Origin: Shewanella sp. GD04112
Lineage (GTDB): Bacteria; Pseudomonadota; Gammaproteobacteria; Enterobacterales; Shewanellaceae
Direction of reading: 5' to 3'
DNA: 64,000 nucleotides
NCBI RefSeq assembly: GCF_029835735.1
Contig: NZ_JAOEAL010000001.1
Location: 3,534,001 to 3,598,000 of the forward strand
The translations under genes were made by a program, and so were the position numbers. The notes beneath the pieces were generated by a model that did no database searches, was not told the origin of the DNA, and was given only the letters and a program-made list of their open reading frames with translations. Shown here one piece after another: positions 22,856 to 31,510 of the stretch (position 1 is the stretch's first letter; each line of letters starts with the position of its first letter).

Positions 22856-24646
22856 TTACTCGTTTAGCTTAAGTACCGCTAAGAACGCCTCTTGTGGCAC
22901 CTCAACGTTACCCACTTGTTTCATCCGTTTCTTACCCTCTTTTTGTTTATTCAAGAGTTTCTTCTTACGGGAAACGTCACCACCGTAACACTTCGCCGTT
23001 ACGTCTTTACGTAGGGCTTTTACGGTAGAACGGGCAATAATTTGGCTGCCAACAGCGGCTTGAATCGCGATATCAAACATCTGACGTGGGATCAGCTCTT
23101 TCATCTTCTCAACGAGCGCTAAACCACGGTGACGAATGTTTGAACGGTGAATAATCATCGCCAATGCGTCTACGCGGTCGCCGTTGATCAGAATGTCTAA
23201 GCGCACCATGTCCGCAGGATCGAAGCGGATGAAGTTGTATTCTAACGATGCATAACCACGGCTGGTCGATTTTAAGCGGTCGAAGAAGTCCATCACCACT
23301 TCTGCCATTGGCAGGTGGTAAGTCACGGCCACTTGATTACCGTGGTAAACCATGTTCACTTGGGTACCACGTTTTTCGATACACAGGGTAATCACGTTAC
23401 CTAAGTATTCTTTTGGCACCAGAATGTTAGCTTCGACGATAGGCTCACGCATCTCTTCAATGTTGTTAATCGCCGGCAAGTCTGCTGGGTTATCAACATA
23501 GATGGTTTCACCACTGGTCAACAGCACTTCATACACTACGGTAGGTGCCGTCGTGATAAGGTCAAGATCGTATTCACGCTCTAAACGTTCTTGAATGATT
23601 TCCATGTGAAGCAGGCCTAAATAGCCAATACGGAAACCAAAACCTAGGGCTGATGAACTTTCAGGCTCGAAGAACAATGACGCATCGTTTAGGCTGAGTT
23701 TGTTCAGCGCATCGCGGAAGTTTTCATATTCATCGGTCGAAATTGGGAACACACCGGCGTAAACCTGAGGCTTCACTTTCTTAAAGCCGGGTAATGGCTT
23801 TTCTGCGCCATGCTTAGCCAGCGTCAAGGTATCACCCACAGGTGCACCGTGAATTTCTTTAATACCCGCGATAACGAAACCTACTTCACCGGTTTTCAGC
23901 TCGGTTTTATCGGTTTGTTTAGGTGTGAAAATACCCACGCGGTCTGCGGTGTGGTTTTGTCCAGTAGACATCACCTTAAACTTGTCACCTTTCTTCAGCA
24001 CGCCGTTTTTAATACGTACCAGAGAAACAACGCCTAAGTAGCTATCAAACCAAGAGTCGATGATCAGCGCTTGTAGCGGCGCCTCTGGGTCGCCTTCTGG
24101 CGGCGGAATTTGATCAACGATGACTTCTAATACTTCGTCAATACCCACGCCAGTTTTGGCCGAACAACGCACAGCGTTCATCGCATCGATACCCACGATG
24201 TCTTCAATCTCAGCGGCTACGCGCTCAGGATCGGCTTGGGGTAAGTCGATTTTGTTCAGGATAGGTACCACGTCCAGATTCATATCCAGCGCGGTATAAC
24301 AGTTTGCAAGCGTCTGAGCTTCAACGCCTTGCCCCGCATCCACCACGAGCAGCGCGCCCTCACAGGCGGCTAATGAACGAGATACTTCATAGGAAAAGTC
24401 AACGTGGCCAGGGGTATCAATAAAGTTAAGTTGGTAAGTTTCGCCATTTTTGGCTTTGTATTCCAACGTGACGCTCTGGGCCTTAATCGTGATACCGCGC
24501 TCACGCTCTAGATCCATAGAATCAAGAACTTGCGCATCCATTTCACGGTCGCTTAACCCACCACAAACCTGAATAAGACGATCTGATAGCGTCGATTTAC
24601 CATGGTCGATATGGGCAATAATTGAGAAGTTTCTAATGTGTTTCAT
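22856..24646 (-). CDS. lepA: Elongation factor 4 (LepA)
   Basis: Ribosome-associated translational GTPase that influences initiation and back-translocation. The G domain has IAHIDHGKSTLSDRLI, RERGITIKAQSV, FIDTPGHVDFSYEVSRSLAA and ILNKIDLPQADPE; EF-G-like domains follow, then the LepA-specific C-terminal region (KCYGGDVSRKKKLLNKQKEG). The 596 residues match the E. coli protein (599). The pairing with lepB downstream is the usual lepA-lepB order. Confidence 0.98.
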   Translation of the reverse strand: MKHIRNFSIIAHIDHGKSTLSDRLIQVCGGLSDREMDAQVLDSMDLERERGITIKAQSVTLEYKAKNGETYQLNFIDTPGHVDFSYEVSRSLAACEGALLVVDAGQGVEAQTLANCYTALDMNLDVVPILNKIDLPQADPERVAAEIEDIVGIDAMNAVRCSAKTGVGIDEVLEVIVDQIPPPEGDPEAPLQALIIDSWFDSYLGVVSLVRIKNGVLKKGDKFKVMSTGQNHTADRVGIFTPKQTDKTELKTGEVGFVIAGIKEIHGAPVGDTLTLAKHGAEKPLPGFKKVKPQVYAGVFPISTDEYENFRDALNKLSLNDASLFFEPESSSALGFGFRIGYLGLLHMEIIQERLEREYDLDLITTAPTVVYEVLLTSGETIYVDNPADLPAINNIEEMREPIVEANILVPKEYLGNVITLCIEKRGTQVNMVYHGNQVAVTYHLPMAEVVMDFFDRLKSTSRGYASLEYNFIRFDPADMVRLDILINGDRVDALAMIIHRSNIRHRGLALVEKMKELIPRQMFDIAIQAAVGSQIIARSTVKALRKDVTAKCYGGDVSRKKKLLNKQKEGKKRMKQVGNVEVPQEAFLAVLKLNE

Positions 24647-24813
24647 TATGCTGCTATGACTAATACTGAAAAATGGATACGGTTCAAAGGTGCGAAATTG
24701 TACCTGATTGCGGTTTCAATACCAATCAGATTCACTCATCCTTCTCTTTAAGTCGGAAAATGTGGCTCTCAGCGGAAGTTTATTGCCAGATTAAAATCAA
24801 TAACAACATGAAA

Positions 24814-25287
24814 TTAAACGGGTAATTTATCTAAACTGATCCCTGAGCCTAAATAAGCCAAAATGACAGGTTGCGAATCGACTTCGAGTTGTTTTGCCTT
24901 GTGCTTTCCAAAGAACCAAGCGGTTAACGCACCTAAGGCAGCAAAGGCTATCGCACTGAGATCCGAATTGATTTCCAACAAACCTGCGAAAAACTGGCCA
25001 AGTACCGCGCCAGCAAATAAACCAAGCAGCGGCATCAAATAAACTAAGGCCGCCGCTTTCAGGATCACGCTCTCAGGCAAACCGAGCTTTAGCAGTTCGC
25101 CAACCTCGCAGTTTCGTTCACTTTGAATGGAGAATTGTTGTGTCTTTGCCGAAAAAGCCTGAGCTACCGCCGATGTACCACAAGACTCGCTACTGCTGCA
25201 GCTCTTGCAAGTACTTTTAAGCTCAACCTCGACGGTCAGCCAACCTTGATTATCGCAGGCGACAACCCGCGCAACTTCTTCCATCAT
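24814..25287 (-). CDS. rseC: SoxR-reducing system / sigma-E regulatory protein RseC
   Basis: Inner-membrane protein of 157 residues encoded at the end of the rpoE operon. The cytoplasmic N-terminal half carries the Cys-rich cluster CKSCSSSESCG, and two membrane segments follow (about 79-102 and 108-127). In other bacteria RseC contributes to SoxR reduction and modestly to sigma-E control. It lies 11 bases after rseB on the same strand. ATG codons at 25287 and 25284 are both possible starts. Confidence 0.92.
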   Translation of the reverse strand: MMEEVARVVACDNQGWLTVEVELKSTCKSCSSSESCGTSAVAQAFSAKTQQFSIQSERNCEVGELLKLGLPESVILKAAALVYLMPLLGLFAGAVLGQFFAGLLEINSDLSAIAFAALGALTAWFFGKHKAKQLEVDSQPVILAYLGSGISLDKLPV

Positions 25288-25298
25288 AATAAGAGGCC

Positions 25299-26231
25299 TT
25301 ATTCTAACATCAGACTTTTTGCGATACGGGCCAAGGTTTCAGTCGGCACTTTACCCACGGCAACTACTTCGGCATTACCCACTTTTTCAGACACCAAAGA
25401 CAAGCCATTACGAGTGATTAACTCTTCGGGTAATGGCGTGGAACCTGCTCGGGCGACATAGACAGAAATGCTGGCTAAGCCATCGGTTAAGGCAATGTAT
25501 TCAACCGCCTCGTGACTGCCAATCAAACGATGGTGATCACGCACCACAACACTAAATCCTGCCGGTAACCAAGAAAACTGCCAATTTTGTCCATCTTGGC
25601 GTTCAGCCTGGTCGATAACCGCTGGCCATTCTTGCTTATAGGCTTCCTGTAAAATCGATGGCGGCTCATTTAACTCAATAAGCTCAATCACCATCAACTG
25701 TTCAAGTAATTGTTTATCTTGAGTTAGCATGTCGTATCTGAGGGGCAGATAGGTGTCCATATCCAGCCAAATTTGGAAACCGTAACGGTACTCATCATTT
25801 GGCAGTAAACGGATCATTTGACCGGGACGTCCCGCAATGCGCGTGCGCCCACCGAGAACAAACTGATACCCCACTTCTAAGTCACTCATCTTTGATGAGA
25901 AAGCCGCAGGCCACACGCCCTGAATATGATTAGAAAGGATGCTATAGGCGGGTTGATCGTGTTCGATAAAGGTGACTCGGTTTCCCACTCTGACCGCATT
26001 TTTTGGCGGGCCATTGAGGTACTCAAGAAACGCAACTTCTTGATTATTCACCTTACCGTGAAGATAAACCAAAGGCCGAATATGGTCGGCCTGAAGTTGT
26101 ATAATCGATGCTTTAAACTCTTTCTCTTTTAAAGCCTGGCTCATTTTCTCAAGCCAGACTTTGGCAGGCATATCTTCCTGCGCCACTGCAGGGAATACCA
26201 AGGCTAACAAAGCCAACAGGATTAGACGCAA
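25299..26231 (-). CDS. rseB: Sigma-E factor regulatory protein RseB
   Basis: Periplasmic protein that binds the anti-sigma factor RseA and shields it from DegS cleavage; it senses mislocalised lipoproteins and LPS in E. coli. A clear signal peptide (MRLILLALLALVFPAVAQ) is followed by the LolA-like domain (ASIIQLQADHIRPLVYLHG, with NRVTFIEHD and GRPGQMIRLLPNDEYRYG) and a C-terminal domain (WQFSWLPAGFSVV). The 310 residues compare with 318 in E. coli. Located 12 bases downstream of rseA. Confidence 0.94.
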   Translation of the reverse strand: MRLILLALLALVFPAVAQEDMPAKVWLEKMSQALKEKEFKASIIQLQADHIRPLVYLHGKVNNQEVAFLEYLNGPPKNAVRVGNRVTFIEHDQPAYSILSNHIQGVWPAAFSSKMSDLEVGYQFVLGGRTRIAGRPGQMIRLLPNDEYRYGFQIWLDMDTYLPLRYDMLTQDKQLLEQLMVIELIELNEPPSILQEAYKQEWPAVIDQAERQDGQNWQFSWLPAGFSVVVRDHHRLIGSHEAVEYIALTDGLASISVYVARAGSTPLPEELITRNGLSLVSEKVGNAEVVAVGKVPTETLARIAKSLMLE

Positions 26232-26243
26232 GCTAACTCCTTA

Positions 26244-26867
26244 CTACTGATTGACAGGAACGGGAATAACCTCGCTATTGTCTTCTACAACGGCACCCGT
26301 ATTCAATCGTTGTTGCAACATATGGTCCTGAATATAAGTATTAATTCGGCGACGTTGCTCGTTCATTTGGTCATTTGTGTAGCTCTGATTTTGCTGCACA
26401 GGACCTGTCTGTAGGCTCACTGGCGATGCACTACCGACCAGAGGACGGGTGATGAGCACAGGCGATGGCGACGCGGCATCATCGGCGGTTTGGTTAAAGT
26501 TCTGTACGCCTACGATGGCGAACATAGCCACAGTAGCGGCAATCGCATACTGACCAAACTGCTTGAATAAAGGCACAACACGGCTTTGGCCAGCATTTAC
26601 AGCCACTTGCTGTGGAGCCGCTGTGACTTCAGGCGCGCTCACTTGAGGCGAGACAATGGCAGGCTCAAGTTCGATTGCAGCCGCAATACTGGCGGAAAGG
26701 TCTAACGCCATAGTTTGGGGCAGCTCTCCCCGCATAGCATCACCTATCACATGATAGTTACGCCATTTATTATGTGAATGCGTATCGGCAGCAAGTTCTG
26801 CCATAGTCTGCAGATCTGTCTCTCCATCGACAGCGGCAGATACCCATTCTTGACCTAATTTATCCAT
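26244..26867 (-). CDS. rseA: Anti-sigma-E factor RseA
   Basis: Single-pass inner-membrane anti-sigma factor that holds RpoE until regulated proteolysis by DegS and RseP. The cytoplasmic domain (about 1-105) begins MDKLGQEWVSAAVDGETD and contains WRNYHVIGDAMRGELP, the sigma-binding region. One membrane helix follows (about 98-117, YAIAATVAMFAIVGVQ), then a periplasmic Gln/Asn-rich tail of about 85 residues. It lies 27 bases after rpoE. Sequence is less conserved than the operon, but order and topology fix the assignment. Confidence 0.93.
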   Translation of the reverse strand: MDKLGQEWVSAAVDGETDLQTMAELAADTHSHNKWRNYHVIGDAMRGELPQTMALDLSASIAAAIELEPAIVSPQVSAPEVTAAPQQVAVNAGQSRVVPLFKQFGQYAIAATVAMFAIVGVQNFNQTADDAASPSPVLITRPLVGSASPVSLQTGPVQQNQSYTNDQMNEQRRRINTYIQDHMLQQRLNTGAVVEDNSEVIPVPVNQ

Positions 26868-26893
26868 TGTTCACCTGTCTAAATTTAAGGGTG

Positions 26894-27472
26894 TTACTCT
26901 TCCAGTAATGGCTGGAGTTTTTTATCGATTGCTTCACGGGCGCGGAAGATACGAGATCTTACAGTACCCACAGGGCAATCCATGATGATGGCAATATCCT
27001 CGTAACTCATCCCATCGAGTTCACGCAGCGAAATCGCCATACGTAATTCTTCCGGCAAGGTTTCTAATGTCTCGAAAACCACTTTTTTGATTTCGTCCGA
27101 TAACATTAGTCGCTCAGGGGAGGCAAACTCCTTTAGCGCATCACTGCCTTCGTAGTATTCGGCATCCTCTGCATCCACATCATTTGCAGGTGCTCTGCGC
27201 CCCTGTGACACGAGGTAATTCTTAGCCGTGTTTACGGCTATGCGGTACAACCAGGTATAAAACGCACTTTCTCCGCGAAAGTTTGGCAAAGCTCGATAAG
27301 CTTTGATAAACGCTTCCTGTGCTACATCGGTAACGTCGGCTTGGTTACGCACATAGCGTGAAATCAAGCTCACCACTTTACTCTGATATTTAAGCACCAA
27401 CAGGTTAAAAGCGTTTTTATCTCCCCGTTGTACGCGCTCAACTAATTGTTGATCACTTATTTGTCCACTCAT
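26894..27472 (-). CDS. rpoE: RNA polymerase sigma-E (RpoE, ECF family)
   Basis: Extracytoplasmic-function sigma factor for envelope stress. Region 2 (FNLLVLKYQSKVVSLISRY, DVTDVAQEAFIKAYRALPNF, FYTWLYRIAVNTAKNYL) and region 4 (LPEELRMAISLRELDGMSYE, IAIIMDCPVGTVRSRIFRAR) are complete in 192 residues. First gene of rpoE-rseA-rseB-rseC. A sigma-E-type promoter upstream implies autoregulation. Divergent from nadB, as in E. coli. Confidence 0.98.
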   Translation of the reverse strand: MSGQISDQQLVERVQRGDKNAFNLLVLKYQSKVVSLISRYVRNQADVTDVAQEAFIKAYRALPNFRGESAFYTWLYRIAVNTAKNYLVSQGRRAPANDVDAEDAEYYEGSDALKEFASPERLMLSDEIKKVVFETLETLPEELRMAISLRELDGMSYEDIAIIMDCPVGTVRSRIFRAREAIDKKLQPLLEE

Positions 27473-27536
27473 CCGAGCCGACTTCTCCCAAATCTAAAAT
27501 GCTGATTTCTCAGTCGCTCGAATCATATTCACTTAT

Positions 27537-27563
27537 GTAGACTAGCGTGCTTTGAAAAAGTTC
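27537..27563 (-). promoter_or_regulatory. Putative sigma-E promoter of the rpoE operon
   Basis: On the minus strand GAACTT (27558-27563) is followed by a 16-base spacer and TCTAC (27537-27541), close to the sigma-E consensus GAACTT/TCTGA. It lies 65 bases ahead of the rpoE start. A TATAAT (27569-27574) on the same strand could be the -10 of a separate housekeeping promoter, though no good -35 was found for it. Confidence 0.7.
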
Positions 27564-27661
27564 TAAGAATTATACAAAAAAAGTAAGGTTAAAAGGAAAG
27601 TACCCATAATCGGTGAGTTGGTTTACCATAGATGGCACTCTCAGTCATAGCATGATACCCG

Positions 27662-29275
27662 ATGAAACAAGTAGTTGAACACCAATCTGACATATTAGTC
27701 ATAGGTAGCGGTGCCGCAGGTCTGACACTAGCTTTGCATCTTGCTGAAAAAGCAAACGTAATTCTGCTCTCAAAAGGCCCACTCTCAGAAGGGTCGACAT
27801 ACTACGCCCAAGGCGGTATCGCCTCCGTGTTCGATGAAAGTGACACCATCGAATCCCATGTGGCCGATACGTTAGTGGCTGGCGCCGGCTTGTGCGATAA
27901 AGAAGTGGTGACTTTTACCGCTGAAAACGCCAAGAGCGCCATGCAATGGTTAATTGAATGTGGTGTGGCATTCGATAAAGAAGAAACCGCTGGCGATAAT
28001 GCCAAAGACGCGCCTTATCATTTGACCCGCGAAGGAGGCCACAGCCATAGACGCATTCTGCATGCCGCCGATGCGACTGGCAAAGAAGTGCAAACCACAC
28101 TGCAAGAACGCGCCCTCGCCCATCCCAATATTCAAGTTTTAGAACGTTACAACGCCATCGACCTCATCACCACCCGTAAATTAAATCGCCCTGGCAATCG
28201 CGTGTTAGGCGCTTATGTGTGGAACCGTAATGCCGAACAGGTTGAAACCATTAAGGCAAAATTTGTCGCATTAGCCACGGGCGGTAGCTCTAAGGTCTAC
28301 CAATACACCTCAAACCCCGATGTGGCGAGTGGTGATGGTATTGCCATGGCGTGGCGTGCAGGTTGCCGTGTGGCTAACATGGAGTTTAATCAATTCCATC
28401 CGACCTGCCTTTACCATGCCGATGCGCGTAACTTCCTGCTGACCGAAGCCCTGCGCGGTGAAGGGGCTTATTTACGCCGCCCCGATGGCAGCCGCTTTAT
28501 GCCAGACTTTGACGAACGAGCCGAACTCGCGCCTCGCGATATCGTAGCCCGCGCCATCGACTATGAGATGAAGCGTTTAGGTGCCGATTGCGTCTACTTA
28601 GACATCAGCCATAAAGACAGCGACTTTATCATCAAGCACTTCCCAACGATCTATAGTCGCTGCTTGGAACTGGGTATCAATATCACCAAGGATGCCATTC
28701 CAGTGGTGCCTGCAGCCCACTATACCTGTGGTGGCGTGATGACGGACTTACACGGCCAAACCGACCTCAACGGCCTCTATGCCATCGGCGAAGTCGCCTA
28801 TACCGGCTTACATGGTGCGAACCGCTTGGCGAGTAACTCGCTGCTCGAGTGCTTGGTATTTGCCCGCGCTGCATCGCAGGATATTGAGAGCCAAATGCAC
28901 AAAATTCCATTACCGGGGCAAATTCCGGCGTGGGACGAGAGTAAAGTGTCCAACTCCGATGAAGAAGTGGTGATTGCCCACAACTGGCATGAACTGCGCC
29001 TCTTTATGTGGGACTATGTGGGGATTGTCCGCTCGGATAAACGCTTGGAGCGTGCATTGCGCCGCTGCTTGATGTTGCAACAGGAAATCCAAGAGTATTA
29101 CAGCAACTTCAGAGTCAGCAATAACCTGCTGGAACTGCGTAACTTAGTGCAAGTGGCGGAACTGATTATCCGCTGCGCGATGGATCGTAAAGAGAGCCGT
29201 GGTCTGCACTATAATATCGACCATCCCGAGAAGGTAGACTCACCGCAACCAACGATTCTGCAACCTGAAAAATAA
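27662..29275 (+). CDS. nadB: L-aspartate oxidase
   Basis: FAD enzyme that oxidises aspartate to iminoaspartate, the first step of de novo NAD synthesis, with NadA. FAD-binding GSGAAGLTLALHLAE at the N-terminus, active-site region REGGHSHRRILHAAD, EFNQFHPTCLY, RGEGAYLRRPDGSRFM and HYTCGGVMTDLHGQT are all present. The 537 residues match E. coli (540). Divergent from rpoE across 189 bases, and followed by its own terminator. Confidence 0.98.
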   Translation: MKQVVEHQSDILVIGSGAAGLTLALHLAEKANVILLSKGPLSEGSTYYAQGGIASVFDESDTIESHVADTLVAGAGLCDKEVVTFTAENAKSAMQWLIECGVAFDKEETAGDNAKDAPYHLTREGGHSHRRILHAADATGKEVQTTLQERALAHPNIQVLERYNAIDLITTRKLNRPGNRVLGAYVWNRNAEQVETIKAKFVALATGGSSKVYQYTSNPDVASGDGIAMAWRAGCRVANMEFNQFHPTCLYHADARNFLLTEALRGEGAYLRRPDGSRFMPDFDERAELAPRDIVARAIDYEMKRLGADCVYLDISHKDSDFIIKHFPTIYSRCLELGINITKDAIPVVPAAHYTCGGVMTDLHGQTDLNGLYAIGEVAYTGLHGANRLASNSLLECLVFARAASQDIESQMHKIPLPGQIPAWDESKVSNSDEEVVIAHNWHELRLFMWDYVGIVRSDKRLERALRRCLMLQQEIQEYYSNFRVSNNLLELRNLVQVAELIIRCAMDRKESRGLHYNIDHPEKVDSPQPTILQPEK

Positions 29276-29299
29276 CCGAGTTGCTTTAGGGACACTTTT

Positions 29300-29335
29300 A
29301 ACGGGCTAAATCTACTCAGATTAAGCCCGTTTTAT
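29300..29335 (+). terminator. Terminator of nadB
   Basis: Arms AACGGGCTAAATCT and AGATTAAGCCCGTT (one mismatch) around ACTC, followed by TTTATTT. Confidence 0.88.
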
Positions 29336-29365
29336 TTAGGCTGAAGGAATCATTTTAGATATGAA

Positions 29366-29806
29366 TTAAAGGGACTCGCGTTGGCTCGTCGCCTGAGTTT
29401 TAACCTTGAGTAATAAACGGCATAAGTGGCGGTAATCTGTATCGCTAAACATATCGGCCCATAGGGGCAAGAGATACAACTTATCGGCGGACTGATAGTA
29501 AATTAAGCAGACAAAGGGCGTTACCCAAGTTCTCGGGAGCACATAAAACGCCTCCCCCGTCGAGAGCCAGCCTTCCCCTTTTCCATTGAGTTCAAAACGG
29601 CAATGCCAAGACCTCAGTCTCCATAACTGATAGCCCAAGAATCCGAGGATTAAAACGGCGAACACCAACTTAAGCACAAGCCAAAATATAACGTCCGTTT
29701 CAGGCCAGATAAGTAAAGAGGTACTGCAGACACAAACAAAAACGACCAACGAGAGTCGCTGGTCGCTAGAGGCTTTTACGCTAAAACTATGGCGCCGCTC
29801 TGCCAC
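29366..29806 (-). CDS. ygfX: YgfX/CptA-family inner-membrane protein
   Basis: Membrane protein of 146 residues with two adjacent hydrophobic segments (about 19-35 and 39-61) and a cytoplasmic C-terminal part (WHCRFELNGKGEGWL, LPRTWVTPFVCLIYYQ). The family includes E. coli YgfX (CptA), first described as a toxin acting on FtsZ and MreB, with SdhE (CptB) as its partner; the toxin reading is disputed. It overlaps the 3' end of sdhE by 20 bases, so translation is probably coupled. Similarity by eye is moderate, but the gene order sdhE-ygfX strongly supports it. Confidence 0.82.
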   Translation of the reverse strand: MAERRHSFSVKASSDQRLSLVVFVCVCSTSLLIWPETDVIFWLVLKLVFAVLILGFLGYQLWRLRSWHCRFELNGKGEGWLSTGEAFYVLPRTWVTPFVCLIYYQSADKLYLLPLWADMFSDTDYRHLCRLLLKVKTQATSQRESL

Positions 29807-30026
29807 GGACTTGCACTACCATGCGGGCAAGCTCTGCATCGGGACAGGCTTCGTGACCCATAAACCAGGCAAATAATTCAGGGTCTTCACACTCGAGTAA
29901 ACGAATAAACAGGGCCTTGTCGTCATCCGACAAATCCTGATAAACATTTTCGACGAAAGGCTGGAACAAGACGTCCAATTCGAGCATTCCGCGGCGACAT
30001 GCCCAGCGGACCCGTGCAATGTTCAT
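29787..30026 (-). CDS. sdhE: FAD assembly factor SdhE (CptB/YgfY)
   Basis: Small protein that promotes covalent flavinylation of succinate dehydrogenase and fumarate reductase. The defining motif is seen in RWACRRGMLELDVLF (RGxxELD), with IRLLECEDPELFAWFMGHE downstream. With the ATG at 30026 (79 residues, GGAG just upstream) it aligns with E. coli; a TTG at 30035 is the alternative. Overlaps ygfX downstream. Confidence 0.95.
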   Translation of the reverse strand: MNIARVRWACRRGMLELDVLFQPFVENVYQDLSDDDKALFIRLLECEDPELFAWFMGHEACPDAELARMVVQVRGRAAP

Positions 30027-30117
30027 TAACTCCAAGTTAATTCTCCCAAAACAAATTTCGCCTTAGTTTACCAGTTCACGCCGTTGAGTGTCGATGCAAG
30101 CCGTATTGAAACTCGGT

Positions 30118-31032
30118 TTAACACCGCTGAACTTGGCTGTCTAATCCGGCAAATAAATCACTGAAATCCGTCTCTAATAAACGTTTCACCGCGGGATGTT
30201 GGATCATCCGCTCGGCAAACATCACATGGTACTCTTCCTTCACATCTAAGGTTTCGCCGAGCAAATGCATGCCGTGGGAAATAACTTCTTGCGGATAGAC
30301 CGACGGCGTGACGAAGATCCCGCGTTTAAGGTAGCCAAAGGCCTTCATCATCGCCGCATCATCAAACTCACCTAGGATGCTCACCTTAAGATTTTGTTCA
30401 TCGAACCAACGGTATAATTGTTGCCCAAGCGATGTTCTACGGCCGGGGATCAGCAATTGAGCTTGTTCTAAACAGGCAGGGAAATCGGCGCTGTAGGTTT
30501 CAGCGGAGAAAAAGCTCACGCCACACTCACCCAGTTTTTTCGATAAAATCTCAGGATATTTCAATGACTCACCTGCACAGTCTGAGAGGATCATATCCAG
30601 TTTATGCTCACGTAAACGAGTCATTAAACTTTCGTGGGTCGCTTCATAACAAGCAAGGTGCATGGAGCCGTCATTGGGCACCACAGAAAGCAACACCCGA
30701 CTCGCCAGGGCTTTAGACAAGGCATCGGCAATACCCACTTCAAATAAAATGGCATCATCTTTTTGATAGTTGAGTAAATCGAGCATCTCATAACTGAGGG
30801 AGAACATCTTATCGGCGTAACGAAATACCAGCTCACCGAGTTCCGTTGCCTCTAAATTGCGTCCGACACGTTTGAATAGACTGCCGTTAAGACGATCTTC
30901 GAGGGCACGAATTTGCCCCGTGATGGTTTGGGGCGTCAGACAAAGGGCTTCGGCCGCCTTGGCCACAGAGCCCTTCTTCTTGATCATCCAGAAATAATAC
31001 AGATGGTTGTAATTAAGATGCAGCATCGCCAA
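30118..31032 (-). CDS. nhaR: LysR-family activator NhaR
   Basis: Sodium-responsive transcriptional activator of nhaA. The N-terminal winged helix (NHLYYFWMIKKKGSVAKAAEA, LTPQTITGQIRALEDRL) is followed by the effector domain with DMILSDC, LIPGRRTSLGQ, LGEFDDAAMMKAFG and FAERMIQHPAVKRL, nearly identical to E. coli NhaR blocks. The start is taken as TTG 31032, which has GAGG seven bases upstream and aligns with the E. coli N-terminus (MxMxHxNYNHLYYFW); an ATG at 31026 is possible. nhaA lies upstream on the same strand, with a small secreted-protein gene inserted between. Confidence 0.93.
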   Translation of the reverse strand: MAMLHLNYNHLYYFWMIKKKGSVAKAAEALCLTPQTITGQIRALEDRLNGSLFKRVGRNLEATELGELVFRYADKMFSLSYEMLDLLNYQKDDAILFEVGIADALSKALASRVLLSVVPNDGSMHLACYEATHESLMTRLREHKLDMILSDCAGESLKYPEILSKKLGECGVSFFSAETYSADFPACLEQAQLLIPGRRTSLGQQLYRWFDEQNLKVSILGEFDDAAMMKAFGYLKRGIFVTPSVYPQEVISHGMHLLGETLDVKEEYHVMFAERMIQHPAVKRLLETDFSDLFAGLDSQVQRC

Positions 31033-31050
31033 TGAGCTTCCTCTAATGGA

Positions 31051-31075
31051 TACCGCAGCCTCAAGGGCTGCGGTA
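31051..31075 (-). repeat. Perfect hairpin upstream of nhaR
   Basis: TACCGCAGCC / GGCTGCGGTA with a 5-base loop, ending about 7 bases before the likely nhaR Shine-Dalgarno sequence. No T run. Position resembles the hcp-hcr hairpin. Confidence 0.7.
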
Positions 31076-31121
31076 TGTCGGATCGCAGTGACTCAGCTTA
31101 ACAAATGATGAGTCGATTGCG

Positions 31122-31508
31122 CTATTTTAAACGCTGACAATCCAATAAGTTAACCACTATTCCCTGCAGCTGTTCTAAATCGGCTGCCGTCCCCGTGCTA
31201 ACCGCTTCCGTTACGCCTGAGACTAAACTGTCTCTATCCGGTATACGGTTGGCGCAATACGTACGATTCGCCTCTTGGAAACGTTTACCGCCACGGTACT
31301 TGAGCGCCCTAGACTCATAGCCATTGGTTTCAAGCCGTGCGCCTAATGCTTCAGATTTAAACATTAACGCGCCATCGACTATGCCCTCAAGGTAGCTTTG
31401 ACAAGTTTGTGATGCGACATCCTTGTTACAGGCATCAATCTGCGAAGCCATTGCGCTTGAAGAAAGTGTTAACAGTGCTGCCATTCCTACTAATTTCATA
31501 TTTATCAT
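31122..31508 (-). CDS. Small secreted protein, Rap1a/Tai-like
   Basis: Exported protein of 128 residues. The signal peptide (about 1-21, MKLVGMAALLTLSSSAMAS) is followed by a mature part with four Cys: ACNKD, QTCQSYLEGIVDG, TYCANRIPD and LLDCQRLK. The pattern C-x-YLEGxVDGAL early and a CxxxIPD block before a C-terminal Cys recalls the Rap1a/Tai fold, whose members include periplasmic immunity proteins to type VI amidase effectors. No effector gene is adjacent, so an immunity role is not supported here. The AGGAG eight bases ahead of ATG 31508 supports this start. It sits two bases after nhaA's stop and before nhaR, so cotranscription is likely. Confidence 0.7.
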   Translation of the reverse strand: MINMKLVGMAALLTLSSSAMASQIDACNKDVASQTCQSYLEGIVDGALMFKSEALGARLETNGYESRALKYRGGKRFQEANRTYCANRIPDRDSLVSGVTEAVSTGTAADLEQLQGIVVNLLDCQRLK

Positions 31509-31510
31509 AG

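Noticed and set aside
29366..30026. sdhE-ygfX as a toxin-antitoxin pair (CptBA)
   Set aside because: The overlap and family fit that name, but the toxin role is disputed and SdhE is a flavinylation factor; function is described as such instead.
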